Source of the DNA: Clostridia bacterium
Lineage (GTDB): Bacteria > Bacillota > Clostridia > Peptostreptococcales > Acidaminobacteraceae
Length of the DNA: 64,000 nt
Reading direction: 5' to 3'
Assembly (NCBI GenBank): GCA_016937975.1
Contig: JAFGVN010000051.1
Coordinates: 1 to 64,000 of the forward strand
In this document: positions 32,313 through 40,642 of the stretch, piece after piece
Layout of the letters: every line of letters starts with the position of its first letter
Numbering within the stretch: the first letter of the stretch is position 1
The notes under the pieces: generated by a model
Database searches by the model: none
Seen by the model: the letters and a program-made list of their open reading frames with translations, nothing else
Told to the model about the DNA's origin: nothing
Program-made: the position numbers and the translations under genes

Positions 32313-34733
32313 CTAAATTTTCATTCTTTTTAATCTTAATGCATTGGATACTACCGAAACGGAACTCAAGGACATTGCTGCTGCAGCATACATGGGATTT
32401 AACAACGGTCCATCAAATAATGTTAAAATACCAGCTGCAACTGGAATACCTATAACATTGTAAAAAAACGCCCAAAATAGGTTTTGCTTTATATTTCTAA
32501 TGGTCATTCTACTTAACTTGATCGCAGTAACCACATCCATTAAGTTGTTTTTAATTAAGACGATATCTGCAGCCTCTATGGCTACATCGGTTCCTGAACC
32601 TATGGCAATACCAACATGTGCCTGAACCAAGGCAGGTGCATCATTAATACCATCGCCTACCATAGCTACAATGGAATCCTCCTGTAGACGTTTTACTTCA
32701 TTAGATTTGTCTTCAGGCATGACTTCAGAAAGTATATGATTTATTCCCACTTCTCTGCCTATTGCCTTTGCGGTTTTTTCATGATCTCCAGTGATCATGA
32801 CTACCTCTATTCCCATTCCTTTTAGGGTCTTAATAGCTTCATAGGATGTTGATTTAATGGTATCACCAATGGCAATAAAGCCAATCAGAATATTATTCTT
32901 AACAACAAAGACCGGTGTTTTACCTTCATCTGCAAAGTTCTCCCAATCTGTTGGTACATTTAAATTTAAAGAATCGATTAACTTTAAGTTTCCAATAATA
33001 ATTTTTGACCCATCAATTTCTGCTTCAAGTCCTAATCCCGGTAAAGCTTTAAAAGAAGCAGGTTCATAGATATCGATATGCCTTTCTTTTGATTTTTCTA
33101 ATATTGCAACTGCCAAAGGATGTTCTGAACCATATTCACCACAAGCTGCATAATGCAAAAGTTCTTCCTCGCTAACACCATATGGGATGATTGCTGTGAC
33201 TTTCATTTTTCCTTCTGTGATTGTACCGGTTTTATCTAATACAACTGTTTTCACTTGATGTGCTTGCTCAAGAGCCTCACCTGATTTAATTAAAACACCA
33301 TATTCTGCACTTCGACCGGTGCCCACCATAATTGCAGTTGGGGTTGCCAAACCTAATGCACAAGGACAAGCAATAACCAATATTGAGATAAAAATCTTTA
33401 ATGCAAATGTAAAGTCATCTTGTATAAACATCCAAGCAACAAAAGCAACTAAAGCAAGGGCAATGACAGTGGGTACAAAATACCCTGATATGATATCAGC
33501 AAGGCGTGCAATCGGTGCTTTCTTCCCTTGAGCATCCTCTACTAAATGTATAATCTTAGAAAGTACCGTTTGCTCATTTGTTGCAGTCACTTCAACCTTC
33601 ATACTACCATTTTTATTCATAGAAGCTGCTACGACCTTTGAGCCAATGTTTTTTTCAACAGGTAGACTTTCACCTGTTAACATACTTTCGTCCACACTAC
33701 TTTGACCATTGATTACAACGCCATCAACGGGAATACTGGTACCTGGCTTAATCAGTACCAAATCACCCACGGAAACTTCTTCTACGGGTAATTCTATCTC
33801 AGACGCTCCATGAAGTACCAAAGCCGTCTTGGGCTGCAGATCTATTAATTTTTCTATTGCAGCAGTTGTTCTGCCCTTTGAACGCAGCTCTAATGTTTTA
33901 CCTAATTTGATTAAGGTAATAATGGTTGCAGCAGTCTCAAAATACAATTGATGTGCATAATGTTGATCACCACCAAAAATCATAAAGAGACCAAAAAAGG
34001 AATAAAGAATCGCTGCAGATGTACCAACTGCAATTAATGAATCCATATTAGGAACTCGTTTTACCAATGCCTTAAATCCCTTAGTGTAAAACTGTCTCCC
34101 AATATAAAGAACTGGAACTGTTAAAAAGACTTGAACCACTGAGAATACCTTTGGATGGACCATCGGATCAAACCATGGAATAGTTGGCAGATTAATCATA
34201 GGACCCATTGCAATAAATAGTAACGGAACTGTAAAGGCAATGGCCAAATATAAATCTCTCCACATTTTTTTTTGTTCATCTTCAGATTTCGAAATACGAT
34301 TTTGTTTTTCCAAATTTAATGGTGTGTAACCTGCTTTAACTATAGCTTGCTTAATTTCTGAAATTCTCACTTTACTCGGTTGATAAACAATATTTGCCTT
34401 ATTGGTTGCAATGTTTACATCTACTGAAAGTACACCTTCCAAACGGTTAACCACTCGACTAACTGTCGAGGCACAAGCTGCTCAAGTCATACCATCTATG
34501 GGCATAACAATTTCTTTTGTTTCCAAATATTCAGATCCAGAATAACCAATTTTTTCAATCATTTCCAATATGCTTTCTTGTGACAACTTAGAATCATCAT
34601 ATTCCAAATCTAATTTTTTTGTTGTTAAATTTACACTTGCCTTTATGACATGTTCAGAGCGATTGAATACTCTTTCAACAGCACTTGAACAGGCCGCACA
34701 AGTCATGCCTTCAACAATATATGTTTTATGCAT
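32313..34733 (-). CDS. copA: Copper-exporting P1B-type ATPase with an in-frame TGA (probable selenocysteine) in the second metal-binding motif
   Basis: One frame of 807 codons interrupted only by TGA at 34482-34484 (codon 84). Before it: HMA domain 1, '[17 protein letters not shown]', then 'MPIDGMT'. After it: '[17 protein letters not shown]', which completes HMA domain 2, so TGA replaces the first Cys of GMTCAAC. Then come six core helices with '[12 protein letters not shown]' (CPC), phosphorylation site '[11 protein letters not shown]', 'HPLAVAI', '[10 protein letters not shown]' and '[12 protein letters not shown]'. Read through, it gives a normal two-HMA CopA of 806 residues. It is followed by copZ and preceded (8-base overlap) by its regulator. 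The alternative, a nonsense mutation, would leave a 713-residue ATPase from the GTG at 34454. The SECIS-like hairpin at 34454-34470 favours selenocysteine. Confidence 0.82.
34454..34484 (-). promoter_or_regulatory. Candidate bacterial SECIS element behind the copA TGA
   Basis: After the TGA (34482-34484) come 11 bases, then CTCGAC-AGTTA-GTCGAG: a perfect 6-bp stem with a 5-nt loop. The loop begins 17 bases after the TGA and has G then T at positions 2-3. The published bacterial SECIS model, as I recall it, asks for a loop 16-37 bases from UGA with a G in its first two positions. Both conditions are met. Confidence 0.6.
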
Positions 34734-35214
34734 TCACTTCATCTCCTTCAAAAGCTTGTAACAACATAGATGCCTTTGTCATAAAAGTTGGATTCCCCCA
34801 TAAAACAAATCTTGCACGCTTCAGAGGCTCATCATAAACATAATTATATTGAGCTTTTCCACCATTAAGACCATCTTCTGTCACGACACGTGAAAGAACT
34901 TGAGACATTTTCACAATTGACTCTGTATCTTCCACATAGTAGTCAACAATTGTACACAACTGCAGTTTGTCATCTGATGTAAAATAATCTGTATCCATGA
35001 AAATACAAAAATCATCTTCATGAATGGTATTTGTACTACAACAGGTTTTTGAAGCACTTTGGTTCAAATAGTTTTCTACTTGTTCCTGTGTTATCCGCCA
35101 TTGACCACCTATTTTATTTGCACTGATTTTTCCAGCATATATGTAGCGTCTTATGGTCTTCACAGAGACATCCAATAATTTTGCCACATCATCAACAGTA
35201 TAAATTTGATTCAT
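34726..35214 (-). CDS. Excisionase/MerR-type HTH regulator of the copper operon, with Cys-containing C-terminal domain
   Basis: A 162-residue protein. Residues 1-55 form a helix-turn-helix of the excisionase/MerR type ('YTVDDVAKLLDVSVKTIRRYIYAGKI', 'WRITQEQVENYL'). The C-terminal 100 residues, unlike known CopY or CsoR, contain 'SKTCCSTN', further Cys residues and an acidic core, and could sense copper. Start at 35214 behind AAGGAG; the longer frame from 35241 runs through the operator. It overlaps copA by 8 bases, so it is the first gene of a regulator-copA-copZ operon and probably autoregulated. Confidence 0.8.
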   Translation of the reverse strand: MNQIYTVDDVAKLLDVSVKTIRRYIYAGKISANKIGGQWRITQEQVENYLNQSASKTCCSTNTIHEDDFCIFMDTDYFTSDDKLQLCTIVDYYVEDTESIVKMSQVLSRVVTEDGLNGGKAQYNYVYDEPLKRARFVLWGNPTFMTKASMLLQAFEGDEVNA

Positions 35215-35224
35215 ATAAACTCCT

Positions 35225-35286
35225 TGTACATAATTGTACAAAAGTGGACACTTTTGTACTTGTCAAATTCATTGTACACCTGTACA
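35225..35286 (-). promoter_or_regulatory. Cluster of TGTACA palindromes (copper operator)
   Basis: TGTACA-TAAT-TGTACA at 35225-35240, GTACAAAAGTG-GA-CACTTTTGTAC at 35236-35259 (11-bp perfect arms), and TGTACA-CC-TGTACA at 35273-35286. The last contains TACACCTGTA, an exact match to the CopY 'cop box' TACAnnTGTA, and overlaps the -10 and spacer of the promoter. Confidence 0.7.
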
Positions 35287-35300
35287 GTACACTTTGTCAA
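35271..35300 (-). promoter_or_regulatory. Copper operon promoter
   Basis: Minus-strand TTGACA (35295-35300)-18-TACAAT (35271-35276), with the TGTACA-CC-TGTACA operator in the spacer and -10. Confidence 0.7.
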
Positions 35301-35306
35301 GTAGAA

Positions 35307-35332
35307 GAACTACAGTGTTTTCACTGTAGTTC
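35307..35332 (-). terminator. Hairpin after the 395-residue membrane protein gene
   Basis: GAACTACAGTG-N4-CACTGTAGTTC, perfect 11-bp stem overlapping the stop codon. The T-run after it is poor (TTCTAC). It sits directly before the copper promoter -35 and probably insulates it. Confidence 0.6.
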
Positions 35333-36508
35333 CAATCTTTTAAACATATTTAATTTGAAACGATTGATAAAATCATCAAAGTTTTTAATCTTATATTTTG
35401 ATTGATAGTCGCCATAAAACCCCGAGGCTTTAAAAGTCTCCATAAATCTTGGTGCGTTTATGGTATTACTTTTAAAATCATCAATAGCACCACTGAGAAA
35501 AAGCTTTTTCTCTTCACTTGTAAAATCTAAGTAATTATTAGCAGCCATGGTCTTGTATGAATCCGCATAGAATCCCTCATTCAGCTTAAGTGATAAAAAC
35601 CATCTATAATGATTGATCATCAAATCCATCTCTATTGCGCTGAGTTTTAAACCATCAAATTGAAAATATAACTCAGGTTCTTCAAAAGAAAGAAAAAGTA
35701 AAGCGTATCTTAAATCTTTCACGAAATGATATAAATCCATTATTTTTTCTTCATATTGATCATCCCACTGATTATCCATATATGTCAAAGCTTGCTTCCA
35801 ATCACTTTGATTAAAATTCAAAAAAGTATAATCATCCTCTAACATAGCTTCTAAAATATCAGTCAATGATTTTTTCAAATCCTTTTTTAACTTCAGATCC
35901 TCTTTAGCCAGTAGTAAAACTTCAGAAGCACTATTTAGTAAATCATGCAAATCCAGGTGAACTGCTATTTGATCCTTGGATTCAGTTATATTTTCTGACA
36001 TTTCTTCAGTAATCTTTTCCATGTACTTTTTCCAATAAAAACCTTTTAAATCCATATACTGAAAATAATGATGGCTTTCAAAAATATAATTTAAAATATT
36101 TAAATATGGACTTCCATCTAGAAAAATAACTTCATGATGATCATTTATATACAATTTTTTGTCTTCAACAGCCATTGAAGTATCTTTAAGAACATGTCCA
36201 TCTGATGTGGCTAATCCATGAATACCAAATACCTGATCCTTAATACCACTTGAAAATTTAAAATCAACATTTTTCAGAAACTCATATCCTTCTTCAGTTT
36301 CAACTGCATTGGCGCGAAGTGTCATTCGTGGAGATTCTTCCTTTAAAGCATCGTATAGACCATAAAATATCCGCATTGTTGGATCATCAAATCCAATGAC
36401 TACATCTCTTATAAAAAAATACAAAGGAAATAATAACAAAGCAACTAAAATTAAAATCCATAGAACTTTAAAGCGCTGAACATTTTTATTTTTAAATAAA
36501 TGATTCAT
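35321..36508 (-). CDS. Uncharacterised membrane-anchored 395-residue protein
   Basis: No family is recognised with confidence. One N-terminal transmembrane helix (about residues 14-34) with a basic cytosolic tail, then a 360-residue extracellular domain rich in Asp, Glu, Lys and aromatic residues. It has alternating beta ('VHLDLHD', 'LSAIEMDLMIN') and helical stretches and no cysteine motif. The layout resembles DUF6583-type lipoprotein-like proteins of Firmicutes, which is a weak guess. It is unlinked to the btu genes upstream and the cop genes downstream. Confidence 0.6.
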   Translation of the reverse strand: MNHLFKNKNVQRFKVLWILILVALLLFPLYFFIRDVVIGFDDPTMRIFYGLYDALKEESPRMTLRANAVETEEGYEFLKNVDFKFSSGIKDQVFGIHGLATSDGHVLKDTSMAVEDKKLYINDHHEVIFLDGSPYLNILNYIFESHHYFQYMDLKGFYWKKYMEKITEEMSENITESKDQIAVHLDLHDLLNSASEVLLLAKEDLKLKKDLKKSLTDILEAMLEDDYTFLNFNQSDWKQALTYMDNQWDDQYEEKIMDLYHFVKDLRYALLFLSFEEPELYFQFDGLKLSAIEMDLMINHYRWFLSLKLNEGFYADSYKTMAANNYLDFTSEEKKLFLSGAIDDFKSNTINAPRFMETFKASGFYGDYQSKYKIKNFDDFINRFKLNMFKRLELQ

Positions 36509-36578
36509 TTTTACCTCCTTGTTATCCTTATTCTACCAAATAAAAGAACTTTGGCCTATGTCCAAAGTTCCATAATTG

Positions 36579-37349
36579 TTAAAATACGACTAATGGCAAT
36601 TGTGTCACAGGATGTTCCAGAATACTAACATCTAAATCATATACATGTAAAATATTCTCTTTCGTTACCACTTCAGTAGGTTCTCCATATTTAAAAACTT
36701 TCCCATCGTGTAACATCATGACTTGATCACAGTACTTCAATGCATAGTTTAAATCATGTAAGATCGTAACAATCGTCATGTTTCTCGTTTCAGACAGTTG
36801 TTTAATCAATGTCATCACTTGAATTTGATGATGCACATCCAAATAGGTCACTGGTTCATCTAAAATTAAGACTTCAGGCTCTTGAGCCAAGGCTCTAGCA
36901 ATAATCACACGCTGTCTTTCACCACCACTTAATTGATGAATCAAACGATCTTTATATTGCCAAGTATCCGTTTCTTCCATAACTGCTTTCACAATTTCAT
37001 AGTCTTTATGAGATTCCTGTTGAAACCTTTTTAAATGTGGCGTTCTGCCAAGTAACACAACTTCATATGCAGTTAAATCGTAAGTAATATTAGTCGTTTG
37101 AGGGACCATGGCCATTGATTTTGCCAATTGTGCGATTTTAATCTCACTTAAATCTTCATTATTTATGAATATAGTTTTCTTAGACGTCTTTAAAAGTTTC
37201 GAAAGCAATTTAGCCATAGTTGTTTTTCCAGAACCATTGGGACCAATTATGCCTGTAAATAAACCACCTTTGATTTTTAAAGAAATATCTTTTAAGATTT
37301 CCTTCTGATCATAAGACCAATTTAAGTTTTCTATAGTAATAGAATGCAT
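36579..37349 (-). CDS. btuD: Cobalamin/Fe-siderophore-type ABC transporter ATPase
   Basis: A 256-residue ATP-binding subunit. Walker A 'GPNGSGKTTMAKLL' at about residues 37-50, Q-loop 'MVPQTTN', signature 'QLSGGERQRVIIARAL', Walker B 'VLILDEPVTYLD' and switch 'TILHDL' are all intact. The vitamin B12 assignment comes from the cobalamin riboswitch upstream; sequence alone would not separate it from FecE/FhuC. Four bases after the permease gene. Confidence 0.9.
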   Translation of the reverse strand: MHSITIENLNWSYDQKEILKDISLKIKGGLFTGIIGPNGSGKTTMAKLLSKLLKTSKKTIFINNEDLSEIKIAQLAKSMAMVPQTTNITYDLTAYEVVLLGRTPHLKRFQQESHKDYEIVKAVMEETDTWQYKDRLIHQLSGGERQRVIIARALAQEPEVLILDEPVTYLDVHHQIQVMTLIKQLSETRNMTIVTILHDLNYALKYCDQVMMLHDGKVFKYGEPTEVVTKENILHVYDLDVSILEHPVTQLPLVVF

Positions 37350-37353
37350 CTCA

Positions 37354-38409
37354 TCACCTCTTCACTTGATTGCTACGATACAATAAGAATATAAAGTATG
37401 GGGCACCAATAATAGCTGTTACAACACCTAAAGGCAGTTGGGACGGTGCGATGATCGTCCTAGCTATTGTATCAGAAATTATTAAGAAAATCCCGCCTGA
37501 CAATATCGTTGCCGGTATTAAATATTTGTGATTTGGTCCAACAACTAACCGCATTGCATGGGGAACAATTAACCCAACAAATCCAATAATACCACTTACA
37601 GATACACTAAAAGCTGTTGCAACAGATGCTGTAAATAATAATATCTTTCTCAGTAAGTTTACATCAATTCCCATTGATGTTGCTGATTCTTCTCCAAGGA
37701 GTAGAACATTAAGATCTCTTGCAAAGAAAATAAAAACGGCAACAGAGAGTAGAATTGGAATATATATCACTTCAATTTGATTCATTTTTATTGCAGACAA
37801 TGATCCCATAGTCCAAAATACTATTTTCTCCACTTGCTCCCTATTGAGTGCAATCATTAATGACACCATGGATGATAATAGAAAACTAACCGCAATACCA
37901 GATAGTAAGAGGGTTGTAACCGATGCCTTCATACCTACTTTTGCAATATTATAAACCAAATACATCGTTATGATAGCACCTAGAAACGCCCCAATTGATA
38001 CAGAAGTCATATTTAAAATTTTGAAAGAAACACCTGTTACAATCATCAAGGTACCACCAAATGCAGCACCAGAACTTATACCGAGGACATAAGGTTCTGC
38101 CAAAGGATTTCTTAGAACGCCTTGAAAAATTACACCTGCACCTGCAAGTGCCATACCTATCAACGCTGCACCAATAATCCTTGGGATTCTAACAACATAT
38201 AGGATTTGAACATGTGTATTTTTAATATCTGTCACGTCTATAAACGATTTGATTCCTGGTAATTTAGCCAACATAAGTTTTACAGTATCACCAAAAGGAA
38301 TTGTTTCCGGACCAATGGTACATGAAACAATCATCGATAGCAAAAGCAGTACAAATAACGTTATTATTATGATTTTTTTTGAGAGATTATTTAACATTTT
38401 AACATCCAA
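37354..38409 (-). CDS. btuC: Cobalamin ABC transporter permease (FecCD family)
   Basis: A 351-residue inner-membrane protein with nine to ten helices. Family features: 'VRIPRIIGAALIGMALAGAGVIFQGVLRNPLAEPYVLGISSGAAFG' region at about residues 72-117, and 'GIIGFVGLIVPHAMRLVVG' near 275, the coupling helix. Second gene of btuF-btuC-btuD. The ATG at 38409 gives an N-terminal helix at about 11-31. Confidence 0.92.
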   Translation of the reverse strand: MDVKMLNNLSKKIIIITLFVLLLLSMIVSCTIGPETIPFGDTVKLMLAKLPGIKSFIDVTDIKNTHVQILYVVRIPRIIGAALIGMALAGAGVIFQGVLRNPLAEPYVLGISSGAAFGGTLMIVTGVSFKILNMTSVSIGAFLGAIITMYLVYNIAKVGMKASVTTLLLSGIAVSFLLSSMVSLMIALNREQVEKIVFWTMGSLSAIKMNQIEVIYIPILLSVAVFIFFARDLNVLLLGEESATSMGIDVNLLRKILLFTASVATAFSVSVSGIIGFVGLIVPHAMRLVVGPNHKYLIPATILSGGIFLIISDTIARTIIAPSQLPLGVVTAIIGAPYFIFLLYRSNQVKR

Positions 38410-38463
38410 TCCATTGTATAATTTGGTATATAGTGCAAAATATGTAATATGACATTAAAGCGT

Positions 38464-38486
38464 AAAAGGCTAGGTTTCCCTAGCCT
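38464..38486 (-). terminator. Intercistronic hairpin between btuF and btuC
   Basis: AGGCTAGG-GAAA-CCTAGCCT on the minus strand followed by TTTA. A short T-run and the downstream btuC gene suggest a partial terminator or RNA-stabilising hairpin that favours btuF. Confidence 0.55.
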
Positions 38487-38491
38487 AATAT

Positions 38492-39490
38492 TTATTTAAG
38501 TACTTCAGGATGTAGAATTTCTACAATCGCTTTTAAACCTGATGCTAAACGAGGTCCCTGTCTAGATAACAAATCTTGGTTGATTGTATATAAATGACCT
38601 TCTTTAACAGCTCTTAAATCCTTATAGCCTTCAGTCGTTTCAAATGATTCTTTCGTGCCTACTAATTCACTAACAATAATATAATCAGGATCTTTTTCAA
38701 TTAAAGTCTCTAAGTTATATGACCATCCAGTAGCATCACCAGCGACATTAGCACCACCAGCCATTTCTAACATTTCATGAATGAAAGTATCACCGGTTGC
38801 TGTCCAGTCGCCACCCTCGCCAAAACCTACAACATAATAAACAGATTTCTTCTCTACATCCTTTAAAGCATCCACTACACTTTGAACATCTGACTGCATG
38901 GATGTAATGATCTCATTTGCTTCATCTTCTACTGCAAAAATTTGACCAAGTTGGGTCAGAATAGAGTATACACCATCAAAGTTTTCCTGAGCTGTTAATA
39001 CTGCATATGGAATTCCTGCTTCATCAAACATTGCAGCAGCTTCTTCACTTGCATGTGTAGACATTAAGATTAAATCAGGATTCAAAGCAATTATACCTTC
39101 AATATTTGGTGTTCTTAATGAACCAATGGATTCAATTGATGCTACTTCTTCAGGATAATTGCAATAATCCGTTCTGCCCACTAAATGATCACCTAGACCT
39201 AATGCAAAGATCATTTCAGTCATACTTGGTGCTAAAGATACAACAGTTTGAGGTACATTGTCTAAAACAATCTCTCTACCCATTCCATCAGTAATTGTTA
39301 CAACCATGCTTTCTTTTCCATTTTCATCAGTTGCTTTTGCATCTTCATTTTCATTCATTACCGATTCGTTGTTGTTAACTGTTACATTTTTGTTTACTAC
39401 ATTGTTTGCTTCATTTGTTGTGTTGTTGTTACATGCTACCAATGAGAATACTAGCACTAATACCAATAACATTTGGATAATTTTTTTCAC
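38492..39490 (-). CDS. btuF: Cobalamin-binding lipoprotein of ABC transporter
   Basis: A 332-residue substrate-binding lipoprotein. Signal with lipobox 'VFSLVACNN' (Cys at about residue 20), a low-complexity Asn/Glu-rich linker to about 60, then a two-lobed class III binding fold (Peripla_BP_2): 'VVSLAPSMTEMIFALGLGDHLVGRTDYCNYP', 'NPDLILMS' and 'KDPDYIIVS'. B12 specificity is inferred from the riboswitch and BtuF-like 'YCNYPEE'. First gene of the transport operon. Confidence 0.9.
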   Translation of the reverse strand: MKKIIQMLLVLVLVFSLVACNNNTTNEANNVVNKNVTVNNNESVMNENEDAKATDENGKESMVVTITDGMGREIVLDNVPQTVVSLAPSMTEMIFALGLGDHLVGRTDYCNYPEEVASIESIGSLRTPNIEGIIALNPDLILMSTHASEEAAAMFDEAGIPYAVLTAQENFDGVYSILTQLGQIFAVEDEANEIITSMQSDVQSVVDALKDVEKKSVYYVVGFGEGGDWTATGDTFIHEMLEMAGGANVAGDATGWSYNLETLIEKDPDYIIVSELVGTKESFETTEGYKDLRAVKEGHLYTINQDLLSRQGPRLASGLKAIVEILHPEVLK

Positions 39491-39534
39491 TTTCTCTTAC
39501 CTCCATTAGTTATTCGGTTGAATCAAATGGGAAC

Positions 39535-39564
39535 TAAAAAAGCTGATTCAAAAAAGAATCAGCT
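39535..39564 (-). terminator. Expression-platform terminator of the cobalamin riboswitch
   Basis: AGCTGATTC-N6-GAATCAGCT followed by T6 on the minus strand, 40 bases before the btuF start. Confidence 0.9.
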
Positions 39565-39574
39565 TGAAGTATTT

Positions 39575-39775
39575 AGCATACCAACCTTGACTTCCTCCCG
39601 AAGCTGATTTTTCCAATAAGGCAGGTTTCCTGGCTCATAGTTCATCTTACTCTCATACCTTCCCAGAATAACTTCCAGTGGCTTATTTGATTTCATCACT
39701 ATTTACAGTAGCGGGGGCTGCTGAGGCTTGTCCTCATTCCCTATTATCTTTCTAAAAGAAAGCACCTTATTTGTT
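39575..39775 (-). promoter_or_regulatory. Cobalamin riboswitch
   Basis: Minus-strand RNA contains the conserved elements in order: AAGGTGC start, GCAGCCCCCGCTACTGT, AGTGATGAAATC, AAGCCACTGG, GGGAAGGT, and the B12 box GAGCCAGGAAACCTGCC. Adenosylcobalamin binding should favour the terminator at 39535-39564 and shut off btuFCD. Confidence 0.96.
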
Positions 39776-39793
39776 TATTTAATTGACACATGC

Positions 39794-39822
39794 ATTATAT
39801 CACAATAATTTCCAAACAACAA
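39794..39822 (-). promoter_or_regulatory. btu operon promoter
   Basis: Minus-strand TTGTTG-17-TATAAT, about 20 bases before the riboswitch. Confidence 0.7.
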
Positions 39823-39840
39823 CACATAGGATATAATAAG

Positions 39841-40007
39841 TTATCCCCACCTCATCCATATTTATAAGGAATAACTCACATAATATACAAATTATTCATA
39901 GGTTGTACACAGAAATTTGAAATTTATACACACATTTTGTGGATAACTATGGAGAACATGACCGAACAAACGTTTTGTTATCCACACTATACACAGACTT
40001 ATACACA
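39841..40007. other. DnaA-box cluster
   Basis: Four exact TTATnCACA boxes (39924-39932, 39938-39946 on minus, 39978-39986, 39999-40007) plus three one-mismatch boxes (39841-39849, 39903-39911, 39987-39995) in 167 bases. The following 40008-40218 holds no gene and is extremely AT-rich with a T9 run, like a DNA-unwinding element. No dnaA or dnaN is nearby and gene orientation does not flip here. It may be a secondary DnaA-titration or timing site rather than the main oriC. Confidence 0.7.
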
Positions 40008-40218
40008 TATTCTTGGGATTATTTTATTTTTTTTTGGTAACAAATTATAAATAATTTATGAATATAGCCAAGTTTTAGTGCGAGTTGATGGATTTAAATT
40101 ATATAATTTCTACAATTCTTTTTTTCTTAGATTTTTATTCTTGATAATATAAATTTTTTATGATTAGTTTTTGTTATGCTTTTTACAATAAAACCTTTAG
40201 AACAAATAATAATTCATC

Positions 40219-40245
40219 ACAAAAAAAACAGAGAAATCTCTGTTT
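40219..40245 (-). terminator. Terminator of pheA-mgsA
   Basis: AAACAGAGA / TCTCTGTTT stem followed by T8 on the minus strand, right at the mgsA stop. Confidence 0.9.
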
Positions 40246-40642
40246 AATAAGCATCACGGATGGTCTTCCATTCTTCTTTATGAAGGGTTCCATAAAGTAG
40301 AATTTCCGCAGAAGTAACGTTTGTCGCCAATGGTACTTGGTGAACATCACAGACTCTAAGAAGTGCTAGAACATCTGGTTCATGGGGTTGTGCTGTCAAA
40401 GGATCTCTTAGAAAGATTACCAAATCGATCATATCTTGAGCAACTTGTGCACCGATTTGTTGATCGCCACCAATTGGTCCTGATAGAAATCTTTCCACAT
40501 CTAAACCCGTTTCTTCCATGATGCGAAGCCCTGTTGTCCCTGTTGCACACAATTGGCACTCTGCTAAAACATCTTTATGATTCTTAACAAACTGAATCAT
40601 CTTTTCTTTTTTATTATCATGAGCAATTAATGCTATTTTCAT
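40244..40642 (-). CDS. mgsA: Methylglyoxal synthase
   Basis: A 132-residue enzyme converting dihydroxyacetone phosphate to methylglyoxal and phosphate, a bypass of lower glycolysis. Conserved stretches: '[10 protein letters not shown]' at the N-terminus, 'ATGTTG', '[16 protein letters not shown]' (phosphate and catalytic region), '[24 protein letters not shown]' with the catalytic Asp and His, and 'LATNVTSAE'. It is slightly shorter than E. coli MgsA (152) but complete. It overlaps pheA by 4 bases, an uncommon metabolic pairing. Confidence 0.96.
   Translation of the reverse strand: MKIALIAHDNKKEKMIQFVKNHKDVLAECQLCATGTTGLRIMEETGLDVERFLSGPIGGDQQIGAQVAQDMIDLVIFLRDPLTAQPHEPDVLALLRVCDVHQVPLATNVTSAEILLYGTLHKEEWKTIRDAY

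Noticed and set aside
34454-34484. copA as a simple pseudogene or two separate genes split at the TGA
   Set aside because: Frame and family motifs continue exactly on both sides, no other lesion is present, and a hairpin fitting the SECIS model follows. It remains the main alternative and is stated in the finding.
36579-39490. Iron-siderophore rather than B12 transporter
   Set aside because: The complete cobalamin riboswitch directly upstream makes B12 the better assignment, though protein sequence alone does not decide.
39841-40218. Calling the DnaA-box cluster the chromosomal origin
   Set aside because: dnaA, dnaN, rpmH and parAB are absent and gene direction does not switch here; reported as a DnaA-box cluster only.
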